Positions 30,835 to 42,625 of a stretch of 64,000 nucleotides of DNA are shown here, in pieces (position 1 is the first letter of the stretch; each line of letters begins with the position of its first letter). The notes beneath the pieces were generated by a model. It was given only the letters and a program-made list of their open reading frames with translations. It ran no database searches and was not told the origin of the DNA. A program made the position numbers and the translations under genes. Where the stretch lies: contig CAJNDS010000366.1 of NCBI GenBank assembly GCA_905221605.1, positions 92,086-156,085 on the forward strand, written 5' to 3'. Origin of the DNA: Symbiodinium natans. Lineage: Eukaryota > Sar > Dinophyceae > Suessiales > Symbiodiniaceae.

Positions 30835-32570
30835 AAGGGTATCGACTGGCCAGTCAGGTGCTTGCCGTTGTCCCTGGCTAGCCTCCAGACGTCGGCATCA
30901 GGGTTTAGGGATGCCATGATCGCTTCGAGATTCGAGCCGTGCGGCCACGTCGCCCGCGTCCACCACACGGCTGCACCCTTGGACTGTGGCCCAATGTGCT
31001 CGTGCTTTTGCCGCTTCTGCCGCTCCTGCCGCTCGTGCCAGCCAGGAAAAGAGCATTCGTGAGAACCGGAACTTTGAGTGAGGTGCTTGGCCCTGCCTTC
31101 GGAGTGAGGCAAGTGCGGATCTAGGCTATGCGATACATGTGACGTGGATGTGACAGAAGTATGACGTAGGCTTTTGGCCTGAGCCCGGCGCACCCACTAA
31201 ACCAAGAAAGCGATTTCGGGCTGCCCGTGCAGCGCGTGCAGCGTGTGGCACCTGCACGGCACAGACCACGCTAAGCTGTTGCCCCTTCGGCCTGGCAGGA
31301 GAGCGCTTCCTTCCTCAACTCTGCAGCTTGTTCCCAAGCTTTCACAGGCATCTGGGGGGCTTATGTGGGCTTCCCCTGAACTTCCGCCCATGCATGCAGT
31401 GCCATTGCATCAGGTTCTCTTCCCGACAGCGCTGCGCGATGTTGTGCGGCCACGGCGCCCGCGTGCGTCTGCTCCACACACCTGCAGGCCACGGGCTGGT
31501 CTGCTTTGCCTAGGACGCCTTGTCTAGGACCCCTCGGATCCCAGGAAGGTGCGCAGGTCGCCTGATCATCCTAAACTCACCTCCAAAGTTGACACGGTGA
31601 CGGTGGCTTCCACTCGAGTGGCCTTGCGGCAGCAAACGCCTCGGGCGAGCTGAGCAAGGCCGGGTCGGCCTCGCCGTGTCGGCCGTGCTGGCCGTGTCGG
31701 CCGTGTCCTTCTTGACCTCACCTCAGCTCCCAGTCTTGACTGTTCTTGACCTCTTCTTGACCTCTTCTTGACCCATGGGGCCTGTGGCAGTCTTCACCGC
31801 GTCGAGCGGCATCTACGGAATCCACGGCCCTGGGCAAGTCCTCCTCTCTCTGATGTTTACAGGCGTGTGGGCCGAAGAGGTTCGATATGTTCAAGCAGCC
31901 GTGCACATGCACCCCGATAGCACCGGAATCATGGTTCTGTTTCTTCCCCTCTTGCTCATGTGGTCAATCCTCAAGATGTGGTGATGCGCAGAGCTCGCCA
32001 GCGAAGCAGCACACACTTCGGCAGGGCACAGGGATGAAGAGGTCGACCGCCCTTTGCAAGGCGGTCAGCCAAGGGCCCCAGTACCCACACGGCCCACGCA
32101 TGGGGCTCAACGAAGCCTGGCGCCGCTGTCCTTCTATCCACAGCAGCTGGCAACGCGCGAATGCAGCGCCGTGCGCCCCAAGAACTGGAAGGCCAGGACT
32201 TGACATGACTTGACTTAGAGAGGATGCCTTGGACAACGTTGAACACACTCCCATGATCGGATGGCGCCAAGACGCACCAGGGCCTCGCCCCCTGCTCCCT
32301 GGCTCCGTGGCTTTCGTGACTTCCGTCAACTCGAAGTTGGGCATTGTGCTCCTGCCGTTCCCGCCTTGCCCCGGCCACCGCCCACCTCACTTACCATCCA
32401 ATCATAGAGGCGCAAATGCCGTGATCCCGCTTGCGGATGCCGATGCCTTGCGGCCTAGCGCAGCGCCGGAGGCGTTTCGTGGCGCTTGCACAACCCGCCC
32501 CCCACACCAGTCGACAACTAGGAGACTACCATGATCTTCAAAAGGGTGTGGAGATGGCTTGGCTACAACT
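30835..32570 (+). repeat. Nested repeat R2, unit A
   Basis: A copy of R1 without the 355-bp insert. It has an extra GCGGCCACGGCGCCCGC-containing stretch near 31,447 that R1 lacks. Confidence 0.9.
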
Positions 32571-33394
32571 ACCAGTGATTACGATCGACATCGGCAGAGC
32601 CAGTGCTAAACAGTCTAGTATGTGAACCTTCGGCGATTATTGAAGCGTTGTAGTTGAGGTTGTGTCCGATCGGGATCTTTACTTACAAGTCATGAAGCCC
32701 TTTGAACGCGACACGGGCTGGGAAAGACAAGAAGAAACGCCAACATGCTTGAAGATGTGTAGTGCGCTCAGAAAATCAAAAAGCGAGTTGGTCCAAGGGG
32801 CACCCAAGGTGCCATGTGAGTGGCGCACTAGGTCATTGGCCACGTATGGAACCCACGCCCTGCTCTCTTTGTGAACAATACTCTGCTTTCCGTTCGCCTG
32901 GCCTTCACGCCCAAAAGGCCAAGGGGGCCGGGGGGGGGGGGGGGGGGGGGGGCGGGGGCAAGAGAGGCCGGCGACCGAGGCGAACACTGCACGAACAGCT
33001 GCGGCACTGGGCTACGATGCCACATCCAGCCACATCCTGCCACATCCTCGGTTTCGCTTTCCGATTGCCACATGGTCCAGACGGTTGCCTGTTGAATGTC
33101 TTGTGCAGCAGTGCGCCGCCTTCATCCAATTGATGTCCTGCAGAGATGGGCCACTTGTAGGTAGCTTTCATTGTCCTGGATCTTGGCCCCAGCGCTTTCG
33201 TCGTGCATTCAGAGCGGCACGTTTGCCCATTTCCCGGCCCGCCATGCCTCCAACTTTGCAATCATCATCAGCAACAGTTCCACACCCCCGTGTTGCGGTC
33301 ACGATCTCGAGCCACACCACCTGCTGTCAACTGCTCCAAGCTAGCCCATGTTTCAATTGTTCGCACTCTGCTTTGACTTGAAATCTGCATGACA
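32571..33394 (+). other. Unit A block with G23 run
   Basis: Corresponds to 53931-54925. It includes the longest homopolymer in the window, G23 at 32930-32952, interrupted in B. The frame at 33085-33381 (LPVECLVQQCAAFIQLMSC) is also open in B. No family was recognised. Confidence 0.5.
32930..32952. repeat. Poly(G) run, 23 bp
   Basis: G23, the longest homopolymer here. In unit B the matching place near 54,470 is a shorter, interrupted G run. Confidence 0.95.
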
Positions 33395-34489
33395 CTCTAT
33401 TTGCACCAGTGGCGCGGAACTGGGGTTCTCAAAATGTGCCTCGCCTTGCTGTGGGCAATCCAGACGCCTCTGGGCCTCGCGCCCAAAAAGGCACCTCAAA
33501 TGTCGGCGCTGTGTGTCGGGACCCTTTGCGGCGCGTTGAGGAATGCGGAGCAGCGACACCACCTGAGCTGGAGTGGCGAGATGTTGCGGGATGTTTGAGG
33601 CCCATGAGGCCCATGAGGCCGCTGGGCATGTAAGTCCATAAGCCTGAGGCTGTTCATGGCATCGGCTGGGATATGCCAGGATAGCAGAACCATGGAGCGC
33701 CGTGGAACCGGGAAATCCATCGGGGCTCTACTTGTCGGTGTTGGCTGTTGCATACCGTTCTTTCGGCTTGAAGTCCCTGAGATCCCTGCGTCCCTAAGCT
33801 GCAAGGCATCCACATCAAGTCAGTGCAGGACAATTTCCGCAACGGCATCGTCATAGATTCTCCTCGTCTCGGCATATTTGGCATATTTGGCCTCGACTGA
33901 TTCTAGATTCCCACTGTCCTAAGCTGACCTGCGCCCTGGCACTTGGCAGGGACGTGCGATCTCAAATCGCAGAGCGGTGTGGCTGCTGGCCCTCATCAAG
34001 CTACTGGCACTTTTCATGTTGATGGCACTTGTTGAATCACAGGGTTGTATGTAGCTTGCTAAATTGCCGCTCCTACGTCGAAGCTGAAATACGCACATAG
34101 CACACGCGGCCACGGAGCCGGCTCCTCTGATGGATCATGTGGCACACCTTGTCCCCTTCGAACATTGGCAGCATGCCACCAGCAAGTCAGCGCGCTGCAG
34201 CTGATAGCTGTCAAGGCGAGGCAGGCCAACAGTCGCACAACTCCCCCAAGCCCACAAGTGCACTTATTGCTCTGGCACTTCTGTCTTGGGTCCTGATACG
34301 AAAACGTCCGAAGCCTTGGCTGAAGGAAGATTTGGGGATCCTCGGCCTGCCGGCTTGGTCTCTATTCCAAAGTGACACTTTCGAAAGTGGTTTTGAAGGA
34401 TTTCCCTAGACCCTCCAGATGATCCCTTCAGTTCATGAAGGATTTCCCTGTTTCTCTTATTGAATTATGCGGACGCAGATTTCCTTTCA
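33395..34489 (+). other. Segment present in unit A, absent from unit B
   Basis: About 1.1 kb with no counterpart in B. It has exon-like pieces: a frame to 33629 (TPPELEWRDVAGC) ending at a strong GTAAGT donor (33630), and near 33,800 a frame reading GIHIKSVQDNFRNGIVIDSP. Neither is identified. Its absence in B coincides with one edge of the inversion. Confidence 0.6.
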
Positions 34490-34862
34490 CCTGAAAGATT
34501 CCCCCTCCTTCCGATGGGATCCCCTGCTAACTTCGGCCCGGAATCCGAACAGCCTGGAGCAAGCAAGAAACATGTAGAGGCTGAACAAGGCAGGACTAGA
34601 CTTTCTTCGATGGGGTCGGGGCGGCTGGAACTGGCCCTCGCTCTAACACATGGAAAGACTCAAATGTTTTTACAGTTTTTCCTTCTTGCTCTCACAAAGC
34701 CTGCAGGGCATGCCTAGTGCGCTGTTGAGCCTCCCAACGCCTCGTCACACCTCGCCTCATCCATGCCAGGGCCCGAGCCAATGAAGTCACACACGGGTGC
34801 AACTGAGACATTCTACTGGCGTGCTGCTACCAACCATGGCCGAGATCTGGCAGGAGGCGGAT
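34490..34862 (+). repeat. Segment inverted in unit B
   Basis: Its reverse complement is found at 55001-55480 (for example GCCGAGATCTGGCAGGAGGC here, read on the other strand there). The flanks on the right (CTCCATGCACCTTCAAGGCG) are collinear in both units. Confidence 0.85.
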
Positions 34863-36880
34863 TTTTTTTGCTCCATGCACCTTCAAGGCGTCAACGGACT
34901 CGTGATGCCATGCTCTTTGCCGTTTCTTTCTTGCACCATTTGCCCTTTCTTTGTCGCTCGTGTGCTCCGCGAGGCTATGCGAGGCTGCAAGGCTTGCATC
35001 GAGTCACACTGTTCCCGCGGCAGAGGGTTAATGTTTTCTCCCAAACGTGGTTTTTCCCTGTGCCCATCTCATCGCGCGTTGCTGAACCTGAGTTTCTGCA
35101 AGGTTCTCGCTCCTTATATAGGCATGACGAGCAGCCTTGGTGTTACCTAGGCTCGGAGCTTGAGCTCTAAGCACAGTTCAGATCTTGCAACTTCCCATGG
35201 ACCTCTTGCACGAAAAGGTTCGTTGTCCCACGTTGTTGCCATGTTCGTGCGGCCGTGCGGCCGTGCGGGGCCTTCGGTGAGAGGGTCGACGCGTTGCTCC
35301 CTGCTGTTGATGGGTGAGGGTGAGGGTGTGGGCCTTGAAGCCATGGGGGGGCCATTTATCCTCCCGAGGCCTCGGCTTGCCTCTGCCTCTAACTCTGCAT
35401 GACTCTAGCCTGTTCTACCCGGGATTCTTCCCTGTTCTCCGTGTACCAAGGCCAGCCACGGCCGGGAGGGAAAGGAAGAGTTGCGCCATGCAGCTTCACG
35501 ACATGAACGGGCTCGCGATCCTTCTGCGAAGCTTGGCCCCGCCACACGCTTCGTGCTCAGCTTGCTGCGGGCCTTTCGCACTTCGCATGAGCTCGAAAGC
35601 ATTCATATCAGAGGGTCCACGCTCTTAGCTTCCTTCCAGAAGATAAGGTCCAATGTTGCTGTAGAACCAGGTACCAACAGGGCTCCGCTTGAATGCTTCT
35701 CTGGTTGCTGTGGGCTCCACCGTGGGCTCCGCCACTCGCTACGCCGCGGGCTCCGCTGCGTCGGGTGCATGTGCTCGGTGTGCCCCGCGAGCGCCTGGAG
35801 CTCTGGTGCACACTTGCCGTTACTCACGGCATGGAGTAGTGGCCAAGGGCGGGCTCTCTCTGTAGGGCTCGGTCACATGCTGCCACGCTCATTTCGGTGC
35901 GTTTGACATGCGCATCGCTGCGTGCATGCTGTCCTCACTGTCATCTGTCGTCGCTTTCTGCGAGGGCGTGGGAAGAGAGAGATCTTCTGTCTCCTCCTCT
36001 GTCTCCTCAAGCACGTCCTGGGGCTGTTCTCGCGAGGAGGTCCCCCAGACCCTGAGTCCCTGAGTGGTTGGAAGACTCCACGAATCACGCACCCTGCCTC
36101 TACACCCAAGTTGTCACTTCCTGCCGCGCACGGTCGCATCATCAATAGCTGCACAATCCCTTCGCAGGTTCGGTAAAGTCTAAGGCGGCTCAGGTTTTTG
36201 GTTGTTAACAAGATGTCCTGCGCATGACTATCACAGGGTATCAGAGAGTGCAATGTGCATCTGAGCCTGTCTCACCAACACAAGCCATGAACAAGCGTCC
36301 GTGCTCTGTGCGCAGGGCGCGAAGTAAGCAAGGATTCTTCCGTTTTGGCCCGGGTTAGCTCTCCCCAGCAAAGAGGCGTTCCCCGACAACAGGAGACACG
36401 TCCAGTTGTGACGGAAGCTACCAAATAGCATCCACCTGTTCTTCTTGTGCTGTGCGAGAAAGAGCTCTTTGTTGCGGGATGTCTAGGCTTTTTTGGCCTT
36501 GTAGTGCTGTAGATTCCTCCCTGGCAAGCAATGCCGGGGAACCCTATCGTCATCCATGATGCGGGTTGCTGCGTGCAGAGAGATTCAGCAACACACTTCT
36601 GCTACCAGAGGGTGCTTGCACAATTGTAGGCATTGTAGGGTAAGCCGACACCGAGAGGCAGTGCGTGCGATTCCTGTCCAGAACACAAGGGAGATTCGAC
36701 TGCCTTTGCGCAGTTCGAGTACGCATGTTCAGCACGGCATATAACCCCTTTGTTTCCAGAGCACTTGATGCTCTTGTTCCTGAGTCTCGTTCTTCAGGCC
36801 GTGAGCACTGCAAGTAAGTTTGCAGTTAAGTCTGCAGCTGAGCCTGTAGGCCCCGCAATGGCCATGTTGGGACACTTCAG
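34863..36880 (+). other. Unit A block right of the inversion
   Basis: Corresponds to 55481-57419. A stretch of about 200 bp at 35,002-35,205 is missing in B. Short GGCTCCGCC repeats near 35,715-35,760 are expanded in B. I see no supported gene. Confidence 0.45.
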
Positions 36881-37087
36881 AAGCAAGATGTTAACAAGTT
36901 GGCTACCATCTATCGCGATTTCACAAATATTGGCGTGCTGGATCCTCCTAAAGCCAACCTCAAATGGATTCTTGAAGCTGCAAGTCCAAAGGCACAAGTG
37001 CTCACGCTGTGTGCCTTCAAGGATTCATTTAGCGTCATTGACATTCCCACCACTAGCCCTTGCCATGCTCTAGCTTGGTCAGTTTAG
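36881..37087 (+). CDS. Exon-like frame KQDVNKLATIYRDF, unit A
   Basis: A 68-codon frame (TAG at 37085-37087) after acceptor CTTCAG. It reads KQDVNKLATIYRDF, then LDPPKANLKWILEAASPKAQ. It has protein-like composition but no recognised family. The copy at 57420-57626 has the same length but differs by about seven replacement changes and one silent change, so it may no longer be under selection. It may be an exon of a decayed gene. Confidence 0.35.
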   Translation, partial: KQDVNKLATIYRDFTNIGVLDPPKANLKWILEAASPKAQVLTLCAFKDSFSVIDIPTTSPCHALAWSV

Positions 37088-39133
37088 ATCTCCGGGAGAT
37101 GTACCTTGGCCCACAGCCCAGGCCGACCTCGCGTCCTCCTCGTGTTCCCTCGATGTTGACTTTGCTTTGTCGTTGAAACCTTGGGCAAAGCCGGCAGTTG
37201 CGGCCACAGAGGTTCAGATGCACAACTCAACAGCTTGTGCACGGATCAGATCTTGCAGGGGGCTAGCCATCATAGTCTCATAGTATAATCGCAAAAAACT
37301 CCGACGCCCTTTCCTGGCACAGGCCGCCCATTCCATTGCAGAATTGAACTCAGATCAACACCCCTTAAGAGCAAACAGCTTGCAACACCAGGGGGTTTAT
37401 GAAGTTTCCTTCTGTGCTTTTGATTAAAGTAAGTTAAGGTGGAAGCACGCCAGGGCCGCGGGGCTGCTTTGTGCCCTTTGTGCCAGTGAGCTCCGAAGGT
37501 TTGGGTCTCTTGCATCTCTGGATGCTGAACGCAAGGCCAGTGAAGCGACTGCAATGCAGCAAGCAGCCTCATTGATTGTAGCTACTCATGCCTACTCATG
37601 CCTACTAGCAGCGAGAGGTTGTAACTGACCAACTGACCGACCTTGTGGTGTTGCGCACTGCTGGTGGTATCTGTACTCGCAGGACGCGTGCTTCGGCTTA
37701 TAGTGCGCATGTGAGAGAGCTGAAAGAGCTCACTGAGCTCACGTCATTGGCGAAGAAGCTCGGGGCTTCGATTTATTTGCGAGGCCAGCGCCAGCGGCGC
37801 CAGCGGCGCCAGCGATGGTCCGGGAATGCGTCTGGGGTTTGTGTGTGGAACACTGATGGTTCTTTGACAGAAGCCTCAGCTTGCGACCTCATCTGTAGCC
37901 TTTGCAGTGTCGGGGCAAGTCGTTGTCATGTCCCGTTTTCCGCTGCGCAGAAGGCCTGCAGCCTCAACAACTCCCGCTCTCCAGCTAAGCGCGGAATCTC
38001 AAAACTTTGCGTCAGTTGACGAATGAGCGAAAAGACACGAGGAAAAAGAGCAAACATGTGGCCTGACAAGGCGCGCGCCGATGGGATAAGGGTCAGCGAG
38101 GGGCTAGTGAGGCCAGTTCGGCTTCGTAGAGTCTTGACCACGCAGCGCAATCGCAAAGTCCAGCATTCAGGTGTGCTCGCCCTTGGCAGGTACACGTCCG
38201 GCTTCCAACTTCAGAATTGAGGCCTCAAAGCCACTCAGCACTTTTGTTCAAGGGAGAAGAACTCCGACCAGAACTCCGAGCATGCGCATGCACATTGCAC
38301 GCTTCGTCGCTTCACTCCAGCGGCGCAGCGTGGCACCTGAGGGGCCCTGCGCACAGGTCCCTGGTGGTCCGTGCCTTCTCGCAGATCCCTCGCCGCGCTC
38401 GCGTCTCCCAGAGACGAACAACAGCATTTGCCCGCGGTACAATCGGGGGCCCAAGGGAGGGATTCGCCAGGCCCCTGAGCACGGCAGCAAGCAACCAGCT
38501 AAGGCTTTCGACCAGCGAAGTTCAGCCCCCTGCTCGTGCATCCTTGTAGCTGGAGTCCCCGGCAACCTCTAGACTCCTAGAACTTTGAAGAAAAGTCATT
38601 TAGGATATTTAGGAAGCTGTCGTGGTTCCTACCGCAAACGAAGCTTGGCAGTGGCGAGGCCCCTCAGAACAGCGCATGACAGCCATCGACCATGAAGCCT
38701 TTGGGCGGGAGATGGCGGAAGGCTCCCATTAAAGCATTAAGTGCTAGGCGTGCCGAGGTCCGTTGCGCTCTTGAAAAGCAAGTGAAGTGGAGAGTGAACG
38801 CGGTGTTTGCTCACACTCCTTTCTTCAAACATTGCTTGGAAGGACAAGTCTCTTGCGATCAAGGCTTCTAGAGTCACACAGAATCAATCATGCTCCTCCG
38901 TGTTGCCCTTGCCACTTCTCCGAGGTAAGGATGCGAACACAGGAAGGGGCAGGTTGACAATTCCTCGGTAGATCTTGTACCTTGACATCCTGGCGCAGAT
39001 TCCAGCCGCTGGCAGCCAGGGCTGGGCTGAAAGTCTTTCGGTCTGCCTTTTTGAGCAGCGCTTCCTACGCACCCTTGACTGTGAGGCTCCTGGGTCAGAT
39101 TGGAGAGTCCCTGATCCCTTTCCCTGCAAGCAG
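37088..39133 (+). other. Unit A block, no confident gene
   Basis: Corresponds to 57627-59655. It contains 9-bp GCCAGCGGC tandem units near 37,786-37,812. The frame at 38023-38220 (EKTRGKRANMWPDKARADG) is identical in B, and an overlapping frame is open too. No family was recognised. Confidence 0.4.
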
Positions 39134-39252
39134 AAGCAGACTTCAACGAGGCAAAGAAGCGCGCATACCCTTGCAACTGCCTTCCGAGCTGCACAGATTC
39201 CGCAGATGCCATAGATGCCGCAGATCTGCTCGCGCTCATACTCCATGGTCTG
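39134..39252 (+). CDS. Exon-like frame with CNCLPSC, unit A
   Basis: Reads ADFNEAKKRAYPCNCLPSC and continues to a GTGAGA donor at 39253. The cysteine pattern superficially recalls the extracellular cysteine motif of DEG/ENaC channels, but the following residues do not support that. B (about 59655-59774) differs by one residue. Confidence 0.3.
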
Positions 39253-39442
39253 GTGAGAAGGGTCTTTTAAGGTGAGTCTTCAGAGGCTGCATGTACGATA
39301 GACGGCCTCATGCCCGCGAGCATGTTGAGGTCTTCGCCGGACTGTCCACCTCCAAATTGTCGCATGCCAAGTCGCATGCACTTTCGAAAGATTCTCTTGA
39401 AATCCTCTCTGAAGCTCTCGGCCTGTGCCTGCAAGAGACTGA

Positions 39443-39585
39443 CTCGCGCAAATTCCGCGCGAAGAGAAGTGGATCATCACAGTCACGTGCATTGTCTTGG
39501 GGCTTCTGCTCCACGCCAAGCAGTCGCGAAGCAGTCAGCGGTCGCGAAGCAGCGGCCGGTTGCAGAAGAGTGTGCTTAGGTTGTA
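39443..39585 (+). CDS. Exon-like frame EEKWIITVT, unit A
   Basis: Reads PREEKWIITVTCIVLGLLLH, a possible single membrane helix. In B (about 59964-60088) the same frame reads EKWIITVTRADLGLHVLVYA, which is less hydrophobic. Unidentified; it may belong to the same decayed gene as 39134-39252. Confidence 0.3.
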
Positions 39586-39994
39586 AGATCAGTTAAAATC
39601 TGCCTGGGGAAGATGACGAGAACTGGATGCCACCCGGCCCCTGTGGTGCTGCGTCAGGGCCAGAGGTGCCACATTTTCAAGAAAGCGTCGTCTCAGCTTC
39701 TACCCGTAGAGGCGATCCGAAGAAGCTGAACGTGTATACCATGCATGGGCATGTTGAAAGGCCTTGCAGGACCTTCCAAGTACGTGCACAAGTGCATCGC
39801 AGATGCTAGCAGCCCGTGCCTCTGAAGACACCGCCGTTGCATCAGTGGGTTCCTTGTGCCCTTCTTTCCGGCACTTTCACCCAAGTCGGGAGATCTCTCA
39901 AAGACTCTTTGGAGAGTGCTAAGGTTGCTAAGGCAATGCCATCCTCGCTAGCACGGCCGCAGCACCAAAGAAGGGCTTGCGCTTGGCCCCGCAG

Positions 39995-40204
39995 AGCTGG
40001 TGGCCGAGGACTCACAGGGCTTGTCGGGGGTTTCGTCGGGGGAGTCTTCGGGGGCCTCCTCGGAGGACTTGGGGAGGAGGATGCCGTCTAAGCCCGAGAT
40101 GAAGCCCTTCTCCTTAAACTCTCCGTCCTCCCCCGTGCCTTTAGGGAGTTCTTCCCCCCCCCCTTAAAGCCTCCGCAAGAGCCAGCAGCTGGAGCTCGTG
40201 CTCG
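39995..40204 (+). pseudogene. Ser/Pro-rich exon relic, unit A
   Basis: After CCGCAG, reads LVAEDSQGLSGVSSGESSGA and a Pro-rich end, up to donor GTGAG (40205). The C-run near 40,153 is shorter here than in B (60520-60732), which shifts the frame to a stop in A while B stays open. Unidentified low-complexity protein. Confidence 0.35.
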
Positions 40205-40884
40205 GTGAGTCGTCTTTGAACTGCTATTTCTGGCTTCTGGCTGAGAGCCTGGTGTGAAGCCTGGCTTGGATATGTCGCGGACCCGAAAGGCGCCGCCCTC
40301 TTCACGCGGCCAGCTCTGTCGGGCTAGGCTGAGCTCTTTCAGCTCTGCACTTTAGGCAAGAGGCCCAACCCAGCTTGCCGAGTCTCGCGGCATCTCTGAG
40401 TTGCGATTGTATAGCCGTGTAGCCTTCGGGCACCACCCGAATGGCAGTGATGATGCAGATACCGGCCTGCTACCATTCGCACTGAGCTTAGGTGTGCGCA
40501 TGGCGTGTGCGCGTGCACGACGCTCCTTCGTGCGCCTGCCAGAAAAGGCAGCATGCACCGTCAGCTCTTGCCGTTTGCACCTTGGTGACATCGGACGTCA
40601 ACCGTGGCAGACTCCGTTTGTGGCCGCGTGGCCCCCCGCGTGGCGGAGGAGCCACATCCTTCTGCGCGCAACGGGACCAACGGGACGCAGCAGGGACGCG
40701 ATCCTCCGAACCAAAGGGGTCTGAGGTGCAGACTCGGCCTGGGTTGCGTCGTTGCGTGGAGAAAATGTGTGAGGATGCATAGGCCATCAGGCGATAAAAG
40801 CCAAAGCAACCAGGGAAGCCGAGGGATGGGACTGCAAGTTACACTATTTACGCAAGATTCCACGAAGACCGACCTGACAAGTCG

Positions 40885-40928
40885 TGGTGGTGGTGGTGGT
40901 GGTGGTGGTGGTGGTGGTGGTGGTGGTG
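40885..40928. repeat. (GGT)n microsatellite, unit A
   Basis: About fourteen GGT units. In B, at 61482-61537, the same site is a mix of GGT and GAT units followed by GCT units. Confidence 0.95.
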
Positions 40929-41330
40929 TTGCTGCTGTTGCTCTGCTTCTCGGAACTTCATAACTACAGACGCAACTAACTACATACACACCTACATTGT
41001 TCCATCTGCATGAGACCGACATATACCTACATATCTACATCAGGAGCATCCTTTCGCAGGCCATGGGTACTTGTAGGATTGTGTTGTTGACCACACGTGT
41101 CGGTGCACGTAGCGACATTCTTGTTGCACCATGGCCGGCGCCTTGGGGGGAGGCCTCCAGGCACCCCTTACAGGCAGCGATGGGCGAAAAGGTCCGAAAA
41201 GGTCCGAAACGTAAAGTCCGAAATAGAAGAGGCCATGATGGGCCATCACGACCTGCAATAGCGAGTTGCATGTTTACACGAGCGCGTGTGCTCTGCAATT
41301 GGAATGCAAACCTCATCGCTTCACATGTTT

Positions 41331-42109
41331 CTGGGACAGGCCATACAATGTGGGATGGGGGGGAGGGGCCCTGAACATGTCATAAGTGATTTCTTTCACC
41401 CCAAATTACCAATGAAAAATGGAAGATCGACATACAAGTATATTTTGACTAACATTGGAACTCATCGGCCTCCTTACCACAAGCAAGCGAAGGTGGGGTT
41501 TTGGGGTTTTGGGCTAGGGCATTGAAGTTATTACTTAATTCAAAATGATATATCGAATCTGAATATTGGGTCGGAAAGATTATGGGGAATAATGATGGGC
41601 GTTTAATATACGTTGCCGAGAATTGGATTTTTGAATTGAATATTATCGATTCTGAATGAACCATGAAATTATAACTCGAACTCTAATCAAATTGGTGTTC
41701 AAGACGACTTTCTTCCTCTTCTCGACAGATAAGGTATCCAGAATCGTCTCGCTATCCAACAAGTCGCAATGGGAATCTGCTTGGGGGCCGAGGAAATGAT
41801 CCACGCCGCCCGCGCATGGATTCGAGCTAACAACCACAAAGCCGACTCTGTTCTCCTCCAAAGATGTCGAATTCTGGAATCTTTGAAGATTTCTAATTGG
41901 TGCTTTTGAGCGCAGATGCCGCTTGCACTGAGGATACTTCAACTTCTTCAACGAATTTCCTCTTGATGAAGGGAGGATATATCTTGTATTTGGAAGGAGT
42001 TTAAGAGACATCTCGAACGCATACAATTCCATCCATACGCATATATGCTTGGACGAATGTTATCGGTACGCAGCAGCCTCCAGTAAGTTCGCGCGATTTT
42101 TCTGAAAGA
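41331..42109. other. A+T-rich spacer between units
   Basis: A sharp change in composition: TATATCG, AATATTGG and TTGAATTGAATATT words replace the GC-rich surroundings. The open frame on the - strand at 41643-42032 (129 residues) is not recognised. The sequence is not shared with unit B's right flank by eye, although that flank is also A+T-rich. Confidence 0.6.
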
Positions 42110-42335
42110 GAGAGAAAAGTACAGGGTTACCCGTGCTCACGCCAAGGTCCCGCACGCATTCTGGGGTGGAAAACGCACTTTCGCCCGGTTCCCGCACATT
42201 CTGTGGTCGAATCGCGTTCTCGGTCCTCTGCGCATTCCGTGGTCGACATCGCGCTCCGCACATGAATCTAGTCGGGTTTCGGAAACCTCTATTCGTCTAC
42301 TTTAAGAAGAGATCGTGTATCTCCTCTAGATTCCA
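42110..42335 (+). repeat. Dispersed element with three 33-bp motifs, copy 2
   Basis: The same three-motif structure as 20265-20490, here between the two units and just left of unit B. The flanks GGAAACCTCTATTC and GTATCTCCTC are shared with copy 1. Confidence 0.75.
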
Positions 42336-42417
42336 GCAATAGAAAAACCATCTTTTCAATTTCGTTTTGCTGGGGACACCTTTATTCCTCCATGTCCGGA
42401 GATAACTTTTCTACAAA

Positions 42418-42464
42418 GCGTACCCTTAAACCCCAAGCACGAAAAACCCTAAACCCTAAATCCA
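42418..42464. repeat. Telomere-like patch at left edge of unit B
   Basis: CCCTTAAACCCC, then ACCCTAAACCCTAAA. It sits at the first base of unit similarity, as in unit A. Confidence 0.85.
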
Positions 42465-42579
42465 TCCCTTGAGGATCAGACTCCGCTCCACGAATCACAG
42501 GCCGACTTCATTACTTAAGGCATTTTGAATATACGATGTACACCGCCCTAAGGAGGAAGAGATTAGCGACAGCACACGA

Positions 42580-42625
42580 TAGAAACCATAGAAACCATAG
42601 ATGCCACATAAACCACAACATGGAG
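42580..42625. repeat. GAAACCAYA minisatellite, unit B
   Basis: About four imperfect 9-bp units, against about ten in unit A. Confidence 0.8.

Larger units (their letters stand above)
21502..41330 (+). repeat. Segmental duplication, unit A (about 19.8 kb)
   Basis: Nearly the whole interval is repeated in the same orientation at 42418-61973. Anchors: 21502 with 42418, 25496 with 46813, 26915 with 48194, 28799 with 50100, 36881 with 57420, 39291 with 59812, 40885 with 61482. Similarity starts at GCGTACCCTTAAACCCC and ends near CTTCACATGTTTCTGG. Small indels are frequent. Differences are described in the sub-entries. Confidence 0.95.

Noticed and set aside
39134-39252. DEG/ENaC sodium channel
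   Set aside because: Only the CNCLPSC pattern fits; the following residues and neighbouring exons do not.
41800-41880. tRNA-like stretch on - (GCTCGAATCC, resembling a T-loop box)
   Set aside because: No matching D arm, anticodon stem or acceptor stem could be paired.
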